From Streptomyces sp. NBC_01707 (lineage in GTDB: Bacteria > Actinomycetota > Actinomycetes > Streptomycetales > Streptomycetaceae): DNA of 64,000 nucleotides. Below, one piece after another: positions 1 through 8,505 of the stretch. The stretch spans positions 1,426,001 through 1,490,000 of the forward strand of contig NZ_CP109190.1 in the NCBI RefSeq assembly GCF_041438805.1, read 5' to 3'. The translations under genes were made by a program, and so were the position numbers. The notes under the pieces are model-generated. The model ran no database searches, was not told the origin of the DNA, and worked only from the letters and a program-made list of their open reading frames with translations. The first letter of the stretch is position 1. Each line of letters opens with the position of its first letter.

Positions 1-395
1 GGCCTGTCCCGGAACTCACGGCAGCAGAAGGCTTCTTCACCTCGCGTGCGCGGTCGAGGACTGCGGTGATCGTCCTCGTCACGGTGCGCGTCCTCGTTCA
101 CGGGGTTGTCCGCACCACAATCGCCCCGGCCCGGGCACCGGCGCCACTCGGAGCAAAGTCCGGCCCCGGGTCGCACCCGCCGGTCCGGCACCCGTTCACA
201 ATGCCTTCGACCACCGACGATCCGCACGCGGACAACGCGAGATGCGACCCTCCGACGAGACGCTCGGTCCCCGACCACCGCGCGTGGGAGCCCTCCGCTC
301 CTCACCTGTGCGACGGCAGTCCGGACGGGTGAATCCGGGGAAGCCGCTGAACGTCCGTCCCTGCTTCAGGTCGGCGCCGGAAGCGACGGCCGAGG
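1..395. other. Non-coding or unassigned left end
   Basis: No open frame in this stretch has a recognisable domain, a convincing ribosome binding site or a family signature. The first gene ends on the minus strand at 396. I see no RNA gene and no strong hairpin here. Confidence 0.5.
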
Positions 396-1637
396 TCAGG
401 CGCCTGCTCGCGCCTGGCGGCGGCAACCGCTGTGCCGCGCTCCTTGATCCTTCTCGGTGGTAACGGCGGAGGCGGACAGGAGCGTCGCAGCGGCGAGGCT
501 GCCCCAGAGGGCGGCCGGGCCGTGAGGTGCGAGAGTGGTGATGACCGCCGGGGAGACGGCGAGGCCGAAGCCCGTGGAGAGCTGGAAGCGGGCGAGTGCG
601 CGTCCCAGGACATGGGCGGGGGCGAGGGCGGTGACGAGGGCGGTGGCGCTGCCGGCATAGATGATCTCGCCGATGGTGCAGACCACGGACACCGTGGCGA
701 CGGCCGGGCCGCTCCAGCCGTGTCCCAGTGAGGTGGCCGCGAGGAAGCCGAGGTAGGACGCGGCTAGTACCACGCCGGCGAGTGCCAGCACGGACCGGCG
801 GGAGAAGCGGGACATCAGAACGGTGACTGGCACCTGCAGGGTGACCACCAGCACCGTGTTGGTCACGAAGATGGCCCCCGCCCATACCGGGGGTGCGTGC
901 ATCTGCGTCTGCAGGATCAGAGGGAGCGCGATTTCGGGGACGTTGAGGCAGAAGACGTAGACCACGTTGGCCGCCAGCAGCGCGTACATCCGAGGTGCGG
1001 GCCCGTCGGCCCTGTCCTTGGCCGCGGCAACGGCCGGATGCGCGTGCACGTGGACCGACCACGCCAAGGCCGCCGCAGTGAGGTAGGCGAGCCCGGTGAC
1101 GGCCGCCAGCGCCTGTAATGCGGTGGCGCCGCCCGCCAGGCATACGGTGGCGAGGAGCGCCCCCGCGCCCAGGCCGGCGTTGCGCAGAGCGCGCCCCCCT
1201 GCGAGAGCGGCGTCGCGTTCCCGGCCGTGGGCGACCGTGGCCACGAGAGCTGCGTGGGCGGCCGGCCATGCCTGGTTGCCGATGCCGAGGAAGAGCGCCG
1301 CCGTCGCGAACGGCCAGACGTGCCCCGCCGGGGTGGCCAGCAGCACCACCACGCCCAGCACTCGCACCAGCATCGACGCTGCCACGACCGTGCTGCGTGC
1401 GCCCCGGTCCAGCCATCGGCCCACCGCAGGCATGCACACGAGACCCACGACGACGCCGACCGTCATGGCGATGCCGGTGGTCGGCGCGGACAGCCTCAGC
1501 ACCGTCACCCCGTAGAGCAGCAGAAAGGGCCGCAGCAGGCCGGTGCCGAGCGCGTCCACGGCCAACGCGACGGCATAGCGGGGGCCTCCGGATGCGCGGA
1601 CGAGGGCGCGCGGCTGAATCCTGGTGGTGGTTGCCAT
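396..1637 (-). CDS. MFS-type multidrug/small-molecule exporter
   Basis: A hydrophobic protein of about 413 residues with around twelve membrane segments and no signal peptide, typical in length for the major facilitator superfamily. The motif GRWLDRGARS after the second or third helix matches the loop 2-3 signature (G-x-x-x-D-R-x-G-R type). The ATG at 1637 is chosen over an upstream GTG at 1673 because an inverted repeat at 1673-1701 would otherwise lie at the start of the coding sequence. The gene is divergent from an ArsR-type regulator that begins about 100 bp away. This suggests a regulator/exporter pair in which the regulator represses the transporter. The substrate cannot be read from the sequence. 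Confidence 0.85.
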   Translation of the reverse strand: MATTTRIQPRALVRASGGPRYAVALAVDALGTGLLRPFLLLYGVTVLRLSAPTTGIAMTVGVVVGLVCMPAVGRWLDRGARSTVVAASMLVRVLGVVVLLATPAGHVWPFATAALFLGIGNQAWPAAHAALVATVAHGRERDAALAGGRALRNAGLGAGALLATVCLAGGATALQALAAVTGLAYLTAAALAWSVHVHAHPAVAAAKDRADGPAPRMYALLAANVVYVFCLNVPEIALPLILQTQMHAPPVWAGAIFVTNTVLVVTLQVPVTVLMSRFSRRSVLALAGVVLAASYLGFLAATSLGHGWSGPAVATVSVVCTIGEIIYAGSATALVTALAPAHVLGRALARFQLSTGFGLAVSPAVITTLAPHGPAALWGSLAAATLLSASAVTTEKDQGARHSGCRRQARAGA

Positions 1638-1672
1638 GGCGGCAACGGTGCGTTCGGCCGCCGGACCGGGCA

Positions 1673-1701
1673 CGTCGGTTGACCGACACCGTCAATCGAC
1701 G
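1673..1701. promoter_or_regulatory. Putative operator between MFS and ArsR-type genes
   Basis: Inverted repeat CGTCGGTTGAC, 7-nt spacer CGACACC, GTCAATCGACG; 10 of 11 arm positions pair. It lies midway between the two divergent starts (1637 and 1737), where an autoregulating repressor would bind. The repeat is seen directly; its role is inferred. Confidence 0.5.
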
Positions 1702-1736
1702 TGGTCGTCGGCCATCCGGGCAGTGATGATGAGGGG

Positions 1737-2822
1737 GTGACGTTGAGGATCGACATCGGCGGACTGCCGTCCGAGCGACTACGGTTCGCCGCCTCCCCGC
1801 TGGCCGAGCTGACCGCGATGCTGCATGTGCTGGCCGCACCCGGACACCATCCGCAGCTCGCCGGCTGGGCCGAAGATGTCTGGGCCGGGCTGCACCCGGA
1901 GCTGGCCGAGCGGCTCAGGGAGGCGGAGTTCCTCTGGCGTTCCTCACAAGCCGACTTCCTGATCCCCGCCCGACCTCGGCCGACCCTCGCCGCGGAGTTG
2001 GACGATGTGGACCGGATCGACGACGAATCGTATGTGACCGCCGCGCTCGTCACCACGTGCGGCAGCAACCGGGTCCACTTCGCCGCGCCGTCGCCGCTCG
2101 CCGACGCGACGGCGCGCGAGCGGGCCCTGGACCTCGCTCAGGCCCGCGGCGCGCTCCAAGAGGCCTTCGCGGAACGGCTGCTCGCCAACCCGGCCGCTGT
2201 GCGGGCACAGGTACGCCACACGCTCGAACAGTGCGCCGACGCCTTCTTCGATGCCGCCTGGAGGGGGGCCGCCGTGCAGCTCGCCACCGATCTGCGCCTG
2301 AAGAACGACTTGCTGAGGCGCGACGGCATCGGGGCGGCACTCGCATCGGTCTCCGGTGCGGTCACCCTGGCGCCGGACGGCGACTTCATCGTCGTGGACA
2401 AGCTGCAGGACAAGGCGACCTCCGCCCATGGCACCGGGGTCACCTTCATCCCCAGTGTCTTCGGCCGCCCGCACCTGGTGGCGGTTCACGCGCCCGGGTG
2501 GCAGCCGGTGGTGCAGTACCCCGTGGCCGAGCCGAGTCCTTCGGAGCCGGTACCGCTGGAAACGGTCACACTGCGGCTGGAGGCACTCGCCCATCCGGTA
2601 CGGCTGCGGCTGCTGCGCACCCTGGCCCGCGGACCGCACACCACCAGTGAGCTGGCCCACGCCTGGGCACTTTCACCCCCGGAGGTTTCCCGCCACCTCG
2701 CTGTCCTGCGCCGCGCGGGCCTGCTCACGGCCCGGCGGCACGGTCGTTACGTCCGTTACACCCTCAACCTGCCCGATCTGACGGCGCTGGGGGCCGACCT
2801 GCTGGCGGCCGTACTGCGCTGA
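1737..2822 (+). CDS. ArsR-family regulator with DUF5937-like N-terminal domain
   Basis: A protein of about 361 residues. The N-terminal two thirds (from LRIDIGG) resemble the DUF5937 domain of actinobacterial regulators. The C-terminal ~85 residues are a winged helix of ArsR type: LEALAHPVRLRLLRTLARGP, then SELAHAWALSPPEVSRHL as helix-turn-helix, then LRRAGLLTARRHGRYVRYTL as the wing. A GTG at 1737 directly after GATGAGGGG is preferred. A GTG at 1701 is possible but overlaps the putative operator. Divergent from the MFS exporter, so probably its repressor. No cysteine cluster for metal sensing is evident in the HTH, so an organic ligand is more likely than a metal. Confidence 0.8.
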   Translation: MTLRIDIGGLPSERLRFAASPLAELTAMLHVLAAPGHHPQLAGWAEDVWAGLHPELAERLREAEFLWRSSQADFLIPARPRPTLAAELDDVDRIDDESYVTAALVTTCGSNRVHFAAPSPLADATARERALDLAQARGALQEAFAERLLANPAAVRAQVRHTLEQCADAFFDAAWRGAAVQLATDLRLKNDLLRRDGIGAALASVSGAVTLAPDGDFIVVDKLQDKATSAHGTGVTFIPSVFGRPHLVAVHAPGWQPVVQYPVAEPSPSEPVPLETVTLRLEALAHPVRLRLLRTLARGPHTTSELAHAWALSPPEVSRHLAVLRRAGLLTARRHGRYVRYTLNLPDLTALGADLLAAVLR

Positions 2823-3332
2823 ACAGCGTGGGTCCGCCCAAACGCGGACGAGCGATCTGCGGACGCCGCTGAACCGCACTACCGCCCGGCCGCCCGCTCG
2901 GTCGCCCCGCCCACCAGGGCATCGTCGACAGCTCGAGCCCACCGATCGCCCAGCGTCCGAGGGCCTGGCCGAGGAAGTCTTCACCGCACTGGCCGAGCAC
3001 ACCGTCGTCACCACCGGCGCGGACGGCCACGCTGCTCTCCGACACCCTCGACGCACCATCAGGACTGCTCTCGCCGCCGCGCGCTCGACGAGCCACGACC
3101 TCGGCTCCGCATCGGCGATGGAGGCGTGGACCGAACGGCGTCTCTCCAGTGGCGCGAGCGCGCATGTCCAATAAATTACCTTTTACGAAACATTTATGTG
3201 ACTGGCTGTAATCCCGACGCTGGTTGGGCTGCCACACGCGCTCGCGCGTCTTGTGGGCCGGGGCCGGCTCACGGAATCCGATCGCGGCGGCACCGTACGA
3301 CTTGCCGCCTGGATCCTTGCCTGAGGGGAACC
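2823..3332. other. Intergenic region before the DyP peroxidase gene
   Basis: About 510 bp with no convincing gene. Around 2962-3027 the plus strand reads LAEEVFTALAEHTVVTTGAD, faintly like a segment of IS110-type transposases but too short to call. At 3165-3212 there is an unusually AT-rich island with a weak promoter-like pair (TTTACG at 3182-3187, TGTAAT at 3207-3212, spacer 19). This may drive the peroxidase gene. Confidence 0.4.
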
Positions 3333-4634
3333 ATGGCTCACGAGACATCCGCGACCCCGGAGGAAGGGTGGAGCGGCGAAGGGTGCCCGGCAAGTGCGCT
3401 TGCCCGGCGGTCGTTTCTTCACGGCGCCGCCGCGGGCCTGGCCGGAGCGGCGGGCGCGGCCGTCCTGGGCAGCAGTGTGGCGAACGCCGACCCGACGGTC
3501 GAGATCAAGGCGGAACCGAAATCCCGCACGATTCCCTTTCATGGCTATCACCAGGCAGGCATCGCCACCCTGCCCCAACAGGACGCGATTTTCGTCTCGT
3601 TCGACGTGACTGCCTCCAGCCGTGCGAAGCTCACCGACCTTTTCCGCACGCTGACCTCGCGAGCCCGCTTCCTCACGGCGGGCGGCAAGCCACCGAAGGT
3701 GGCGCGGACCGCGGCACCTTCGGACAACGGCATCATGGGACCCACGTTCGTGGCGGACGGTCTCACCCTCACGGTCGGAGTGGGCGCGTCCCTCTTCGAC
3801 AGCCGCTACGGATTGAGCAAACGCAAGCCGGTCCAGCTCACTACGATGAAGCCCTTCCGCCATGACAGCCTGGACCCCGCACTGAGCCAGGGCGACCTGC
3901 TGATCCAGATCTGCGCCGATCACCGTGACACGACCGTGCACGCATTGCTCGACATCCTGACCCACACCAAGTCAGCGATGAAGCTGCGCTGGCGCATCGA
4001 CGGCCAGCGTAATCCGGAACGTCCCGTCGGTGTGCGGCGCGACTGGTTCGGTTTCAAGGACGGAATCTCGAACCCGACGCTCTCCGACGAGGCCCAGATG
4101 AATCAGGTGGTCTGGGTCCAGCCGAAGAGCGCCGAACCGGCCTGGGCCGCGGGCGGCACGTACCACGTGGTGCGTATCGTGCACTTCTTCATCGAGGCGT
4201 GGCAGAAGGTGCCCGTTGCCCAACAGGAGCGGATCTTCGGCCGCCGAAAGGCGAGCGGCGCTCCCATGTACGCCGCGGACGAGGACGCCACGGATCTCCT
4301 CGACCCCATCTACACCAATGACCCGCAGGGCCTGATCACTCCGCTGAACTCTCACATCCGCCTCGCCAATCCCCAGACTCCGCAGACCGCGGCGACCAGC
4401 ACGATTCTGCGTCGGAGCTACGACTACGACCGGAGCCCCAACCCGCCGGAACTCGACATGGGGCATGCATTCGTCTGCTTCCAGCGAAAGCTGAACACCT
4501 ACACCACCATGCAGACCCGGCTGGAAGGCGAAGCACTGGTGCCGTTCATCAGCCCAAGGGGCGGGGGTTACTTCTTCGCGCTTCCCGGTGTCCGGGACGA
4601 GAAGGACTACTACGCCCGTGGGCTCCTGGCCTGA
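3333..4634 (+). CDS. Tat-exported Dyp-type heme peroxidase
   Basis: 433 residues. The ATG at 3333 follows GAGGGG by 4 nt and gives a Tat leader with twin arginines at 25-26 (ALARRSFLHGAAAG) and cleavage near ANA. The DyP signature GFKDG (G-x-x-D-G, Asp about 243) is present, as is a conserved HIRLANPQ segment whose His (about 341) is the likely proximal heme ligand. The C-terminus carries MGHAFVCFQRKLN and PRGGGYFFALPG, typical of the family. The enzyme would use peroxide to oxidise dyes, phenolics or porphyrins outside the membrane, exported folded with heme. EfeB-like iron release is an alternative, but no efeU or efeO homologue is adjacent. A YVTN-repeat lipoprotein gene follows 80 bp downstream. 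Confidence 0.93.
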   Translation: MAHETSATPEEGWSGEGCPASALARRSFLHGAAAGLAGAAGAAVLGSSVANADPTVEIKAEPKSRTIPFHGYHQAGIATLPQQDAIFVSFDVTASSRAKLTDLFRTLTSRARFLTAGGKPPKVARTAAPSDNGIMGPTFVADGLTLTVGVGASLFDSRYGLSKRKPVQLTTMKPFRHDSLDPALSQGDLLIQICADHRDTTVHALLDILTHTKSAMKLRWRIDGQRNPERPVGVRRDWFGFKDGISNPTLSDEAQMNQVVWVQPKSAEPAWAAGGTYHVVRIVHFFIEAWQKVPVAQQERIFGRRKASGAPMYAADEDATDLLDPIYTNDPQGLITPLNSHIRLANPQTPQTAATSTILRRSYDYDRSPNPPELDMGHAFVCFQRKLNTYTTMQTRLEGEALVPFISPRGGGYFFALPGVRDEKDYYARGLLA

Positions 4635-4714
4635 TCCTGTCACCGGGCGGAGTCGGCGAGAAGCCGCCTCGTCCGGCCCCGGTCCGAACCATCGCAACGC
4701 GCACAGGAGGCGAG

Positions 4715-5764
4715 ATGTTCTCTGCCCTGCGGACCCGAGTCGGCAGCGTCCGCCGGCAACCCGGCAGGATGCTCCGACCGGTACTCGCGGCGGGCCTCGG
4801 GATCCTGTTGATCTCCTGCACGCCCACCGCCCCCGTGCACAGGACCTACCCTCGGCTGGCAGCGCCCACTCACGGCGGCGGTGCCAGTGGCATCGTGTAC
4901 GTCACGAATCAACAGGACAACACGCTCTCGGTGATCGACGCCGCTACCTACAAGGTCGTCGCAACCGTGCCGGCCGGCGTGGCGCCCGAAGGCCTGGCCG
5001 TCACCAAGGACGGCAGACGCGTGTACATCGCCAACAGCGGCTCGGCACGGGTCTCGGTCCTGGACACCGCGAACAACAAGATCGTCAAAACCGTGAAGGT
5101 CGGGAAGAGCCCCACCGGTGTCGGGCTCAGACCCGACGGCAAGTCCCTGTATGTCACCAACGGCGGTTCGAACACCGTCTCGGTGATCGACACCCGGACC
5201 AACCGGGTGACCGCGACCATCCCGGTCGGCAAGTCTCCGGTGAGCGTGGCGTTCAGTCCTGACGGCGGTACGGCCTACGTGGCGAATTCCGGGTCCGGCA
5301 ACCTGTCCGTCATCGACACCGGTAAGCGCCGGGTCACCCGGAAACTTGCCGCTGGGCACGCCCCGGTGGGCGTCGCCATCACCCCGGACGGCAAGTCGGC
5401 GTACGTCGCCGACGAGTTGGCGGCGCGCGTCCTCGTCGTCGGAACCCGTTCCGGCAAGGCGACCGCCGTGCCCGTCGGGGAGGGCCCTTTCGACACGGCC
5501 ATCGGGCCCGCCGGCCGCTTCGCCTACTCGGCCGTTCTCGGCCCGGGCAACGTATCCGTGATCGACATCGGCAACCACAGCGTCGTGGGAACCATTTCGC
5601 TGGGCCCACCCGGCACCGATCCGTTCAACCTGGAGGTCACCAACGACGCCATCTACGTCACGAACCAGGGAGCGGGCACTCTCACGGTCATCGACCCGCA
5701 TGCCCACAAGGTCGTCGCGACCGTCTCCCTCGGCGCCGGTCCCTACGGCGTGGCGGTGAGCTGA
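4715..5764 (+). CDS. YVTN beta-propeller lipoprotein
   Basis: 349 residues starting at an ATG preceded by AGGAGG. The N-terminus has a lipoprotein signal with lipobox LISC (Cys about 29). The remainder consists of about seven repeats of the YVTN/NHL type: YVTNQQDNTLSVIDAATYKV, YIANSGSARVSVLD, YVTNGGSNTVSVIDTRT, YVANSGSGNLSVIDTG, and so on, each closed by VPAGVAPEGLAV-like segments. These build a seven-bladed propeller on the outer face of the membrane. Its partner is unknown. Because it follows the DyP gene on the same strand it may be co-transcribed and could bind or hold the peroxidase or its substrate. No catalytic residues are apparent. Confidence 0.88.
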   Translation: MFSALRTRVGSVRRQPGRMLRPVLAAGLGILLISCTPTAPVHRTYPRLAAPTHGGGASGIVYVTNQQDNTLSVIDAATYKVVATVPAGVAPEGLAVTKDGRRVYIANSGSARVSVLDTANNKIVKTVKVGKSPTGVGLRPDGKSLYVTNGGSNTVSVIDTRTNRVTATIPVGKSPVSVAFSPDGGTAYVANSGSGNLSVIDTGKRRVTRKLAAGHAPVGVAITPDGKSAYVADELAARVLVVGTRSGKATAVPVGEGPFDTAIGPAGRFAYSAVLGPGNVSVIDIGNHSVVGTISLGPPGTDPFNLEVTNDAIYVTNQGAGTLTVIDPHAHKVVATVSLGAGPYGVAVS

Positions 5765-5927
5765 GCCCGCGGCACACCGATCTCGGTACCGGGCACGCCG
5801 CACAGTAGGCAGCCATTCGGATCATCTGCGGGGCCGTCCGGTCCCGGGCCTCCCCGCTTGTTGGACGCAATTCCTTGTCAGCCACTCATCGACCGGAACG
5901 GACCACTTACATGACCACCGGCGCAGC

Positions 5928-7076
5928 TCACTCCGCGTGCGGCAGGTGGAGGTGGTGGGAGGCGGTGCGTTCGATGACGAGGAGGGCGGCGTCGTCGGTC
6001 GGCTGCTCGCCGACGTGGGCGAGCAGGTCGTCGTGGATGTGACGCAGCAGGGCATCGGGGCTGGTGGCAGAAAAGGAGGCGACGCGTTCTTCGAGCGGGT
6101 AGAAGGCTCCGGTCGGTGACCGCGCTTCGATGACGCCGTCGGTGTAGAGCAGAAGGATGTCGCCGGTCTCGAACGGGAACGGGTCGGCGAGGTGGCTCGC
6201 GCCGGGTAGTCCGCACATGCCCAGCGGGGGTGCGGGGCGACGCGAGTGCAGGGCCGTCACCTGGCGATCGTGCACCAGCAGCGGCGGAGGATGGCCGCAG
6301 TTGATCATCTGGGCCTGTGAGCCGTGGTCGGGAATGTCGAGCACGAGGGAGGTGATGAAGTGCTCGCCGGGGTCGTGCTCGGTATCCGCCACATCCTCCA
6401 GGTTCCGGCAGAAGCTCTCCTCGAGTGCCGCCGTGAGCTCGGGCAGCGTGCCGTAGCGGTGAGCACCCTCACGGAACGCGCCCAGCACCAGCGATGCCTC
6501 ACCGATGGCGGCCATGCCTTTGCCACGGACGTCACCGATGATCACCCGCGTGCCTGGATGGGCCGCGCGGGCGATCGCAAACAGGTCGCCGCCGATCTGG
6601 GTCTCGTCCTCGGCGGCCAGATACAGCCAGGACACACGAAGCGGCCCGATCCGTCGAGGCGGAGGCCGCAGCAGAACTCGCTGTGCTGTCTCCGCGACCG
6701 ATCGTGCCCTGCTCAACTGACGACCACGCCGCTCCCGCACGTAGCAGACGAAAACCACCAAAGCGGAAAGCACGATCAGGGCGGTGATCTGCGCGATGTG
6801 GTTGGACGTGCCCAGCCCGCCATGGAGAACAGCGATGAATACCTGAGCGGCCACAGCCAGAACGCCGATTGCCGCAGTCAGCCATGGTCCGGCGAAAGAG
6901 GCGGTGAGCGCGGGCGCGATGACCAGCAGCGGGCCCAGGTGGACATCGACCGGAGAGTGGATGTCCACCACAGTGATCACAATGATCAACGCGAGCGGGA
7001 TCGCCACCAGTCCGCGACCCGACGGCTGCTGAAGGAGGCGGTCCATCGATGCGCGCTGGACACCCATACACCTCAT
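5928..7076 (-). CDS. Membrane-anchored SpoIIE/PP2C-type serine phosphatase
   Basis: About 382 residues from the ATG at 7076; ATGs at 7067 and 7046 are alternatives. Residues ~20-125 hold four hydrophobic segments (VAIPLALIIVITVVDI, LLVIAPALTASFAGPW, IGVLAVAAQVFIAVL, ITALIVLSALVVFVCY). A cytosolic PP2C domain follows, with the metal-binding motifs IGGDLF, IGDVRGKGMAA, LLLYTDGVIEAR and TDDAALLVI. This architecture is common in actinobacterial regulators that dephosphorylate anti-anti-sigma factors. No PAS, GAF or kinase domain is fused and no anti-sigma partner gene is adjacent, so the target is unknown. Convergent with the YVTN lipoprotein gene. Confidence 0.88.
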   Translation of the reverse strand: MRCMGVQRASMDRLLQQPSGRGLVAIPLALIIVITVVDIHSPVDVHLGPLLVIAPALTASFAGPWLTAAIGVLAVAAQVFIAVLHGGLGTSNHIAQITALIVLSALVVFVCYVRERRGRQLSRARSVAETAQRVLLRPPPRRIGPLRVSWLYLAAEDETQIGGDLFAIARAAHPGTRVIIGDVRGKGMAAIGEASLVLGAFREGAHRYGTLPELTAALEESFCRNLEDVADTEHDPGEHFITSLVLDIPDHGSQAQMINCGHPPPLLVHDRQVTALHSRRPAPPLGMCGLPGASHLADPFPFETGDILLLYTDGVIEARSPTGAFYPLEERVASFSATSPDALLRHIHDDLLAHVGEQPTDDAALLVIERTASHHLHLPHAE

Positions 7077-7782
7077 TGTGTCCCTGTCCCGAGGCGGCGC
7101 ATGCGCCCGGCATGTCAGCCGCGGATCAGGCCGGGTCGCGTCCGCACCACTGCGTCGCCGTCCCGCCTCCCCCGTGTCGGGCGGCGCGCCACCCCCCAGC
7201 CGCGGCACCCCGCCATCGCGCTTCCCGATGCGGTTTCGAAGGGGCGCGAGCGAGAGAACCCCACCATTCCCCCGCGTAGAAAATCTGTCGTGGCGGAAGT
7301 AGACATGCGTGCTTGTCGGAGTTAGCGTCTTTGTTGTAGCCAAGAAGTCGGCAAGGCGCGGCAGAGACGAACTGCCGCGCATGCAGGACAGAAGGAGGCT
7401 GGGGCACGGCAGTGGAGTGGCGGGGCCGGAAGTAACCAGGGGTCCCCTCGCTGACTACCGGGCCGGGCGGCCCAGCGGGGCCGTCAGCGGTACACAAACC
7501 GCAATTGGCAAGCAAAAGGATCAGAAGGACGAGAAGGAGGCAGACGCCATCAGGATCGCCCGGGCGAGGACGTAGACAGCCCGGGTACCGCAGTCCCGGA
7601 ACGGAAGGTGGTCCCACGGTCACGTATCCGCGATCCCCGCGCTCGCGCCCATTCCCCGGGCGCCGGTGCGGAAACGACAAGCCGGCACCGCATTAGGCCG
7701 GCAGATGGTGTTCAAATCCCTCGGGGCCCTGGTGCCGTACGGCACCAGGGCCCCCTGACGCGTTCCCCGACCAGAGGTGCAA
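7077..7782. other. 700-bp gap with two strong hairpins, possible ncRNA region
   Basis: No recognisable protein. A short plus-strand frame at 7309-7575 shows no family resemblance. A 9-bp stem GCGCGGCAG/CTGCCGCGC with a 7-nt loop lies at 7356-7380. The gap ends with the 14-bp terminator-like stem at 7723-7754. A weak promoter-like pair (TTGTCG 7313-7318; TGTAGC 7335-7340) lies upstream. A small RNA or untranslated leader transcribed rightward from about 7340 to 7754 would fit, but this is inference. Confidence 0.3.
7723..7754 (+). terminator. Strong perfect hairpin upstream of the MerR-like gene
   Basis: A 14-bp perfect stem GGGGCCCTGGTGCC / GGCACCAGGGCCCC with loop GTAC. It ends 28 nt before the ATG of the next gene. 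With no protein gene to its left on this strand, it either ends a non-coding transcript or acts as a leader element of the MerR-like gene. Confidence 0.6.
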
Positions 7783-8121
7783 ATGACCGCAGAAGATCCG
7801 CTCGGCCGTCTCGACGACGACGACTACCCCGCCTACACCATGGGCCGGGCCGCCGAAATACTCGGTACGACCCCCGCGTTCCTGCGGGCCATCGGCGAAG
7901 CTCGCCTCATCACTCCCCTGCGCTCCGAAGGCGGCCACCGCCGCTACTCCCGCTATCAGTTGAAGATCGCCGCCCGCGCCCGTGAACTCGTCGACCAGGG
8001 CACCCCGGTTGAGGCGGCCTGCCGCATCATCATCCTCGAAGACCAGCTCGACGAAGCCCAGCGCATCAACGAAGAACTGCGCCGACCCGCCACCCGGTCC
8101 CGCTCCAAGTCCGAGGCCTGA
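7783..8121 (+). CDS. Small MerR-like DNA-binding regulator
   Basis: 112 residues. The ATG at 7783 is preceded by AGAGGTG at a good distance. A MerR winged helix occupies residues ~14-75: YTMGRAAEILGTTPAFLRAI is the helix-turn-helix and LITPLRSEGGHRRYSRYQL the wing with the characteristic GGHRRY. A short helical tail (EAACRIIILEDQLDEAQRI) probably dimerises. No effector domain or metal-binding cysteines follow, so it belongs to the short stand-alone MerR proteins common in Streptomyces. The regulon is unknown. Terminators lie on both sides, making it a monocistronic unit. Confidence 0.85.
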   Translation: MTAEDPLGRLDDDDYPAYTMGRAAEILGTTPAFLRAIGEARLITPLRSEGGHRRYSRYQLKIAARARELVDQGTPVEAACRIIILEDQLDEAQRINEELRRPATRSRSKSEA

Positions 8122-8505
8122 CCCACCGATCATGGAAACCGGCAGCCGGTGCCGCCTCTGACGTTCGCCCGGCTGCTGACGGAATCGCGGCCTCTCAGGC
8201 CGTCCGCCGCCGGCGCGCGGACAGGGCTCCGGCGATGACATCGCCGGAGCCCTTCAGCAGACTGTGAAACACCGTGGCCGAGCTGGAACATGGTGTCCAG
8301 GACCTCGACCGAACGGACCGGACCTCCCGTCAGCCCGTCCGCACGATCACCGAGTGACCCGGCCTGGGTCGAGGTGCCGGCGTCGCACTACGTGCCCGAT
8401 CCCCACGTCCGAGGTCGCCTGGCGTGTCGGGCTGGATGACATCGGCACGAGGGGGGAATCGTCAGTTCCCTGATGCCGGAATCCCGGCATCGACGAGACG
8501 AGTGA
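8122..8505. other. Intergenic region after the MerR-like gene
   Basis: About 380 bp. It contains the strong hairpin at 8224-8252. The rest shows no gene or repeat that I can support. Confidence 0.45.
8224..8252 (+). terminator. Terminator downstream of the MerR-like gene
   Basis: A 12-bp perfect stem GGGCTCCGGCGA / TCGCCGGAGCCC with loop TGACA, followed by TT. It lies about 100 nt after the stop codon. Confidence 0.7.

Noticed and set aside
2962..3027. Possible IS110-type transposase fragment (LAEEVFTALAEHTVV)
   Set aside because: Only about 20 residues of weak resemblance in one frame, with no DEDD motif or ends; not enough to call.
7309..7575. 88-codon frame as a possible small protein
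   Set aside because: No RBS, no family resemblance, and skewed Lys/Arg-rich tail; left as part of the non-coding gap.
7705..7730. T-loop-like GTTCAAATCCC suggesting a tRNA end or attachment site
   Set aside because: The flanking bases do not form the 5-bp T-stem and no acceptor, anticodon or D-arm is present upstream.
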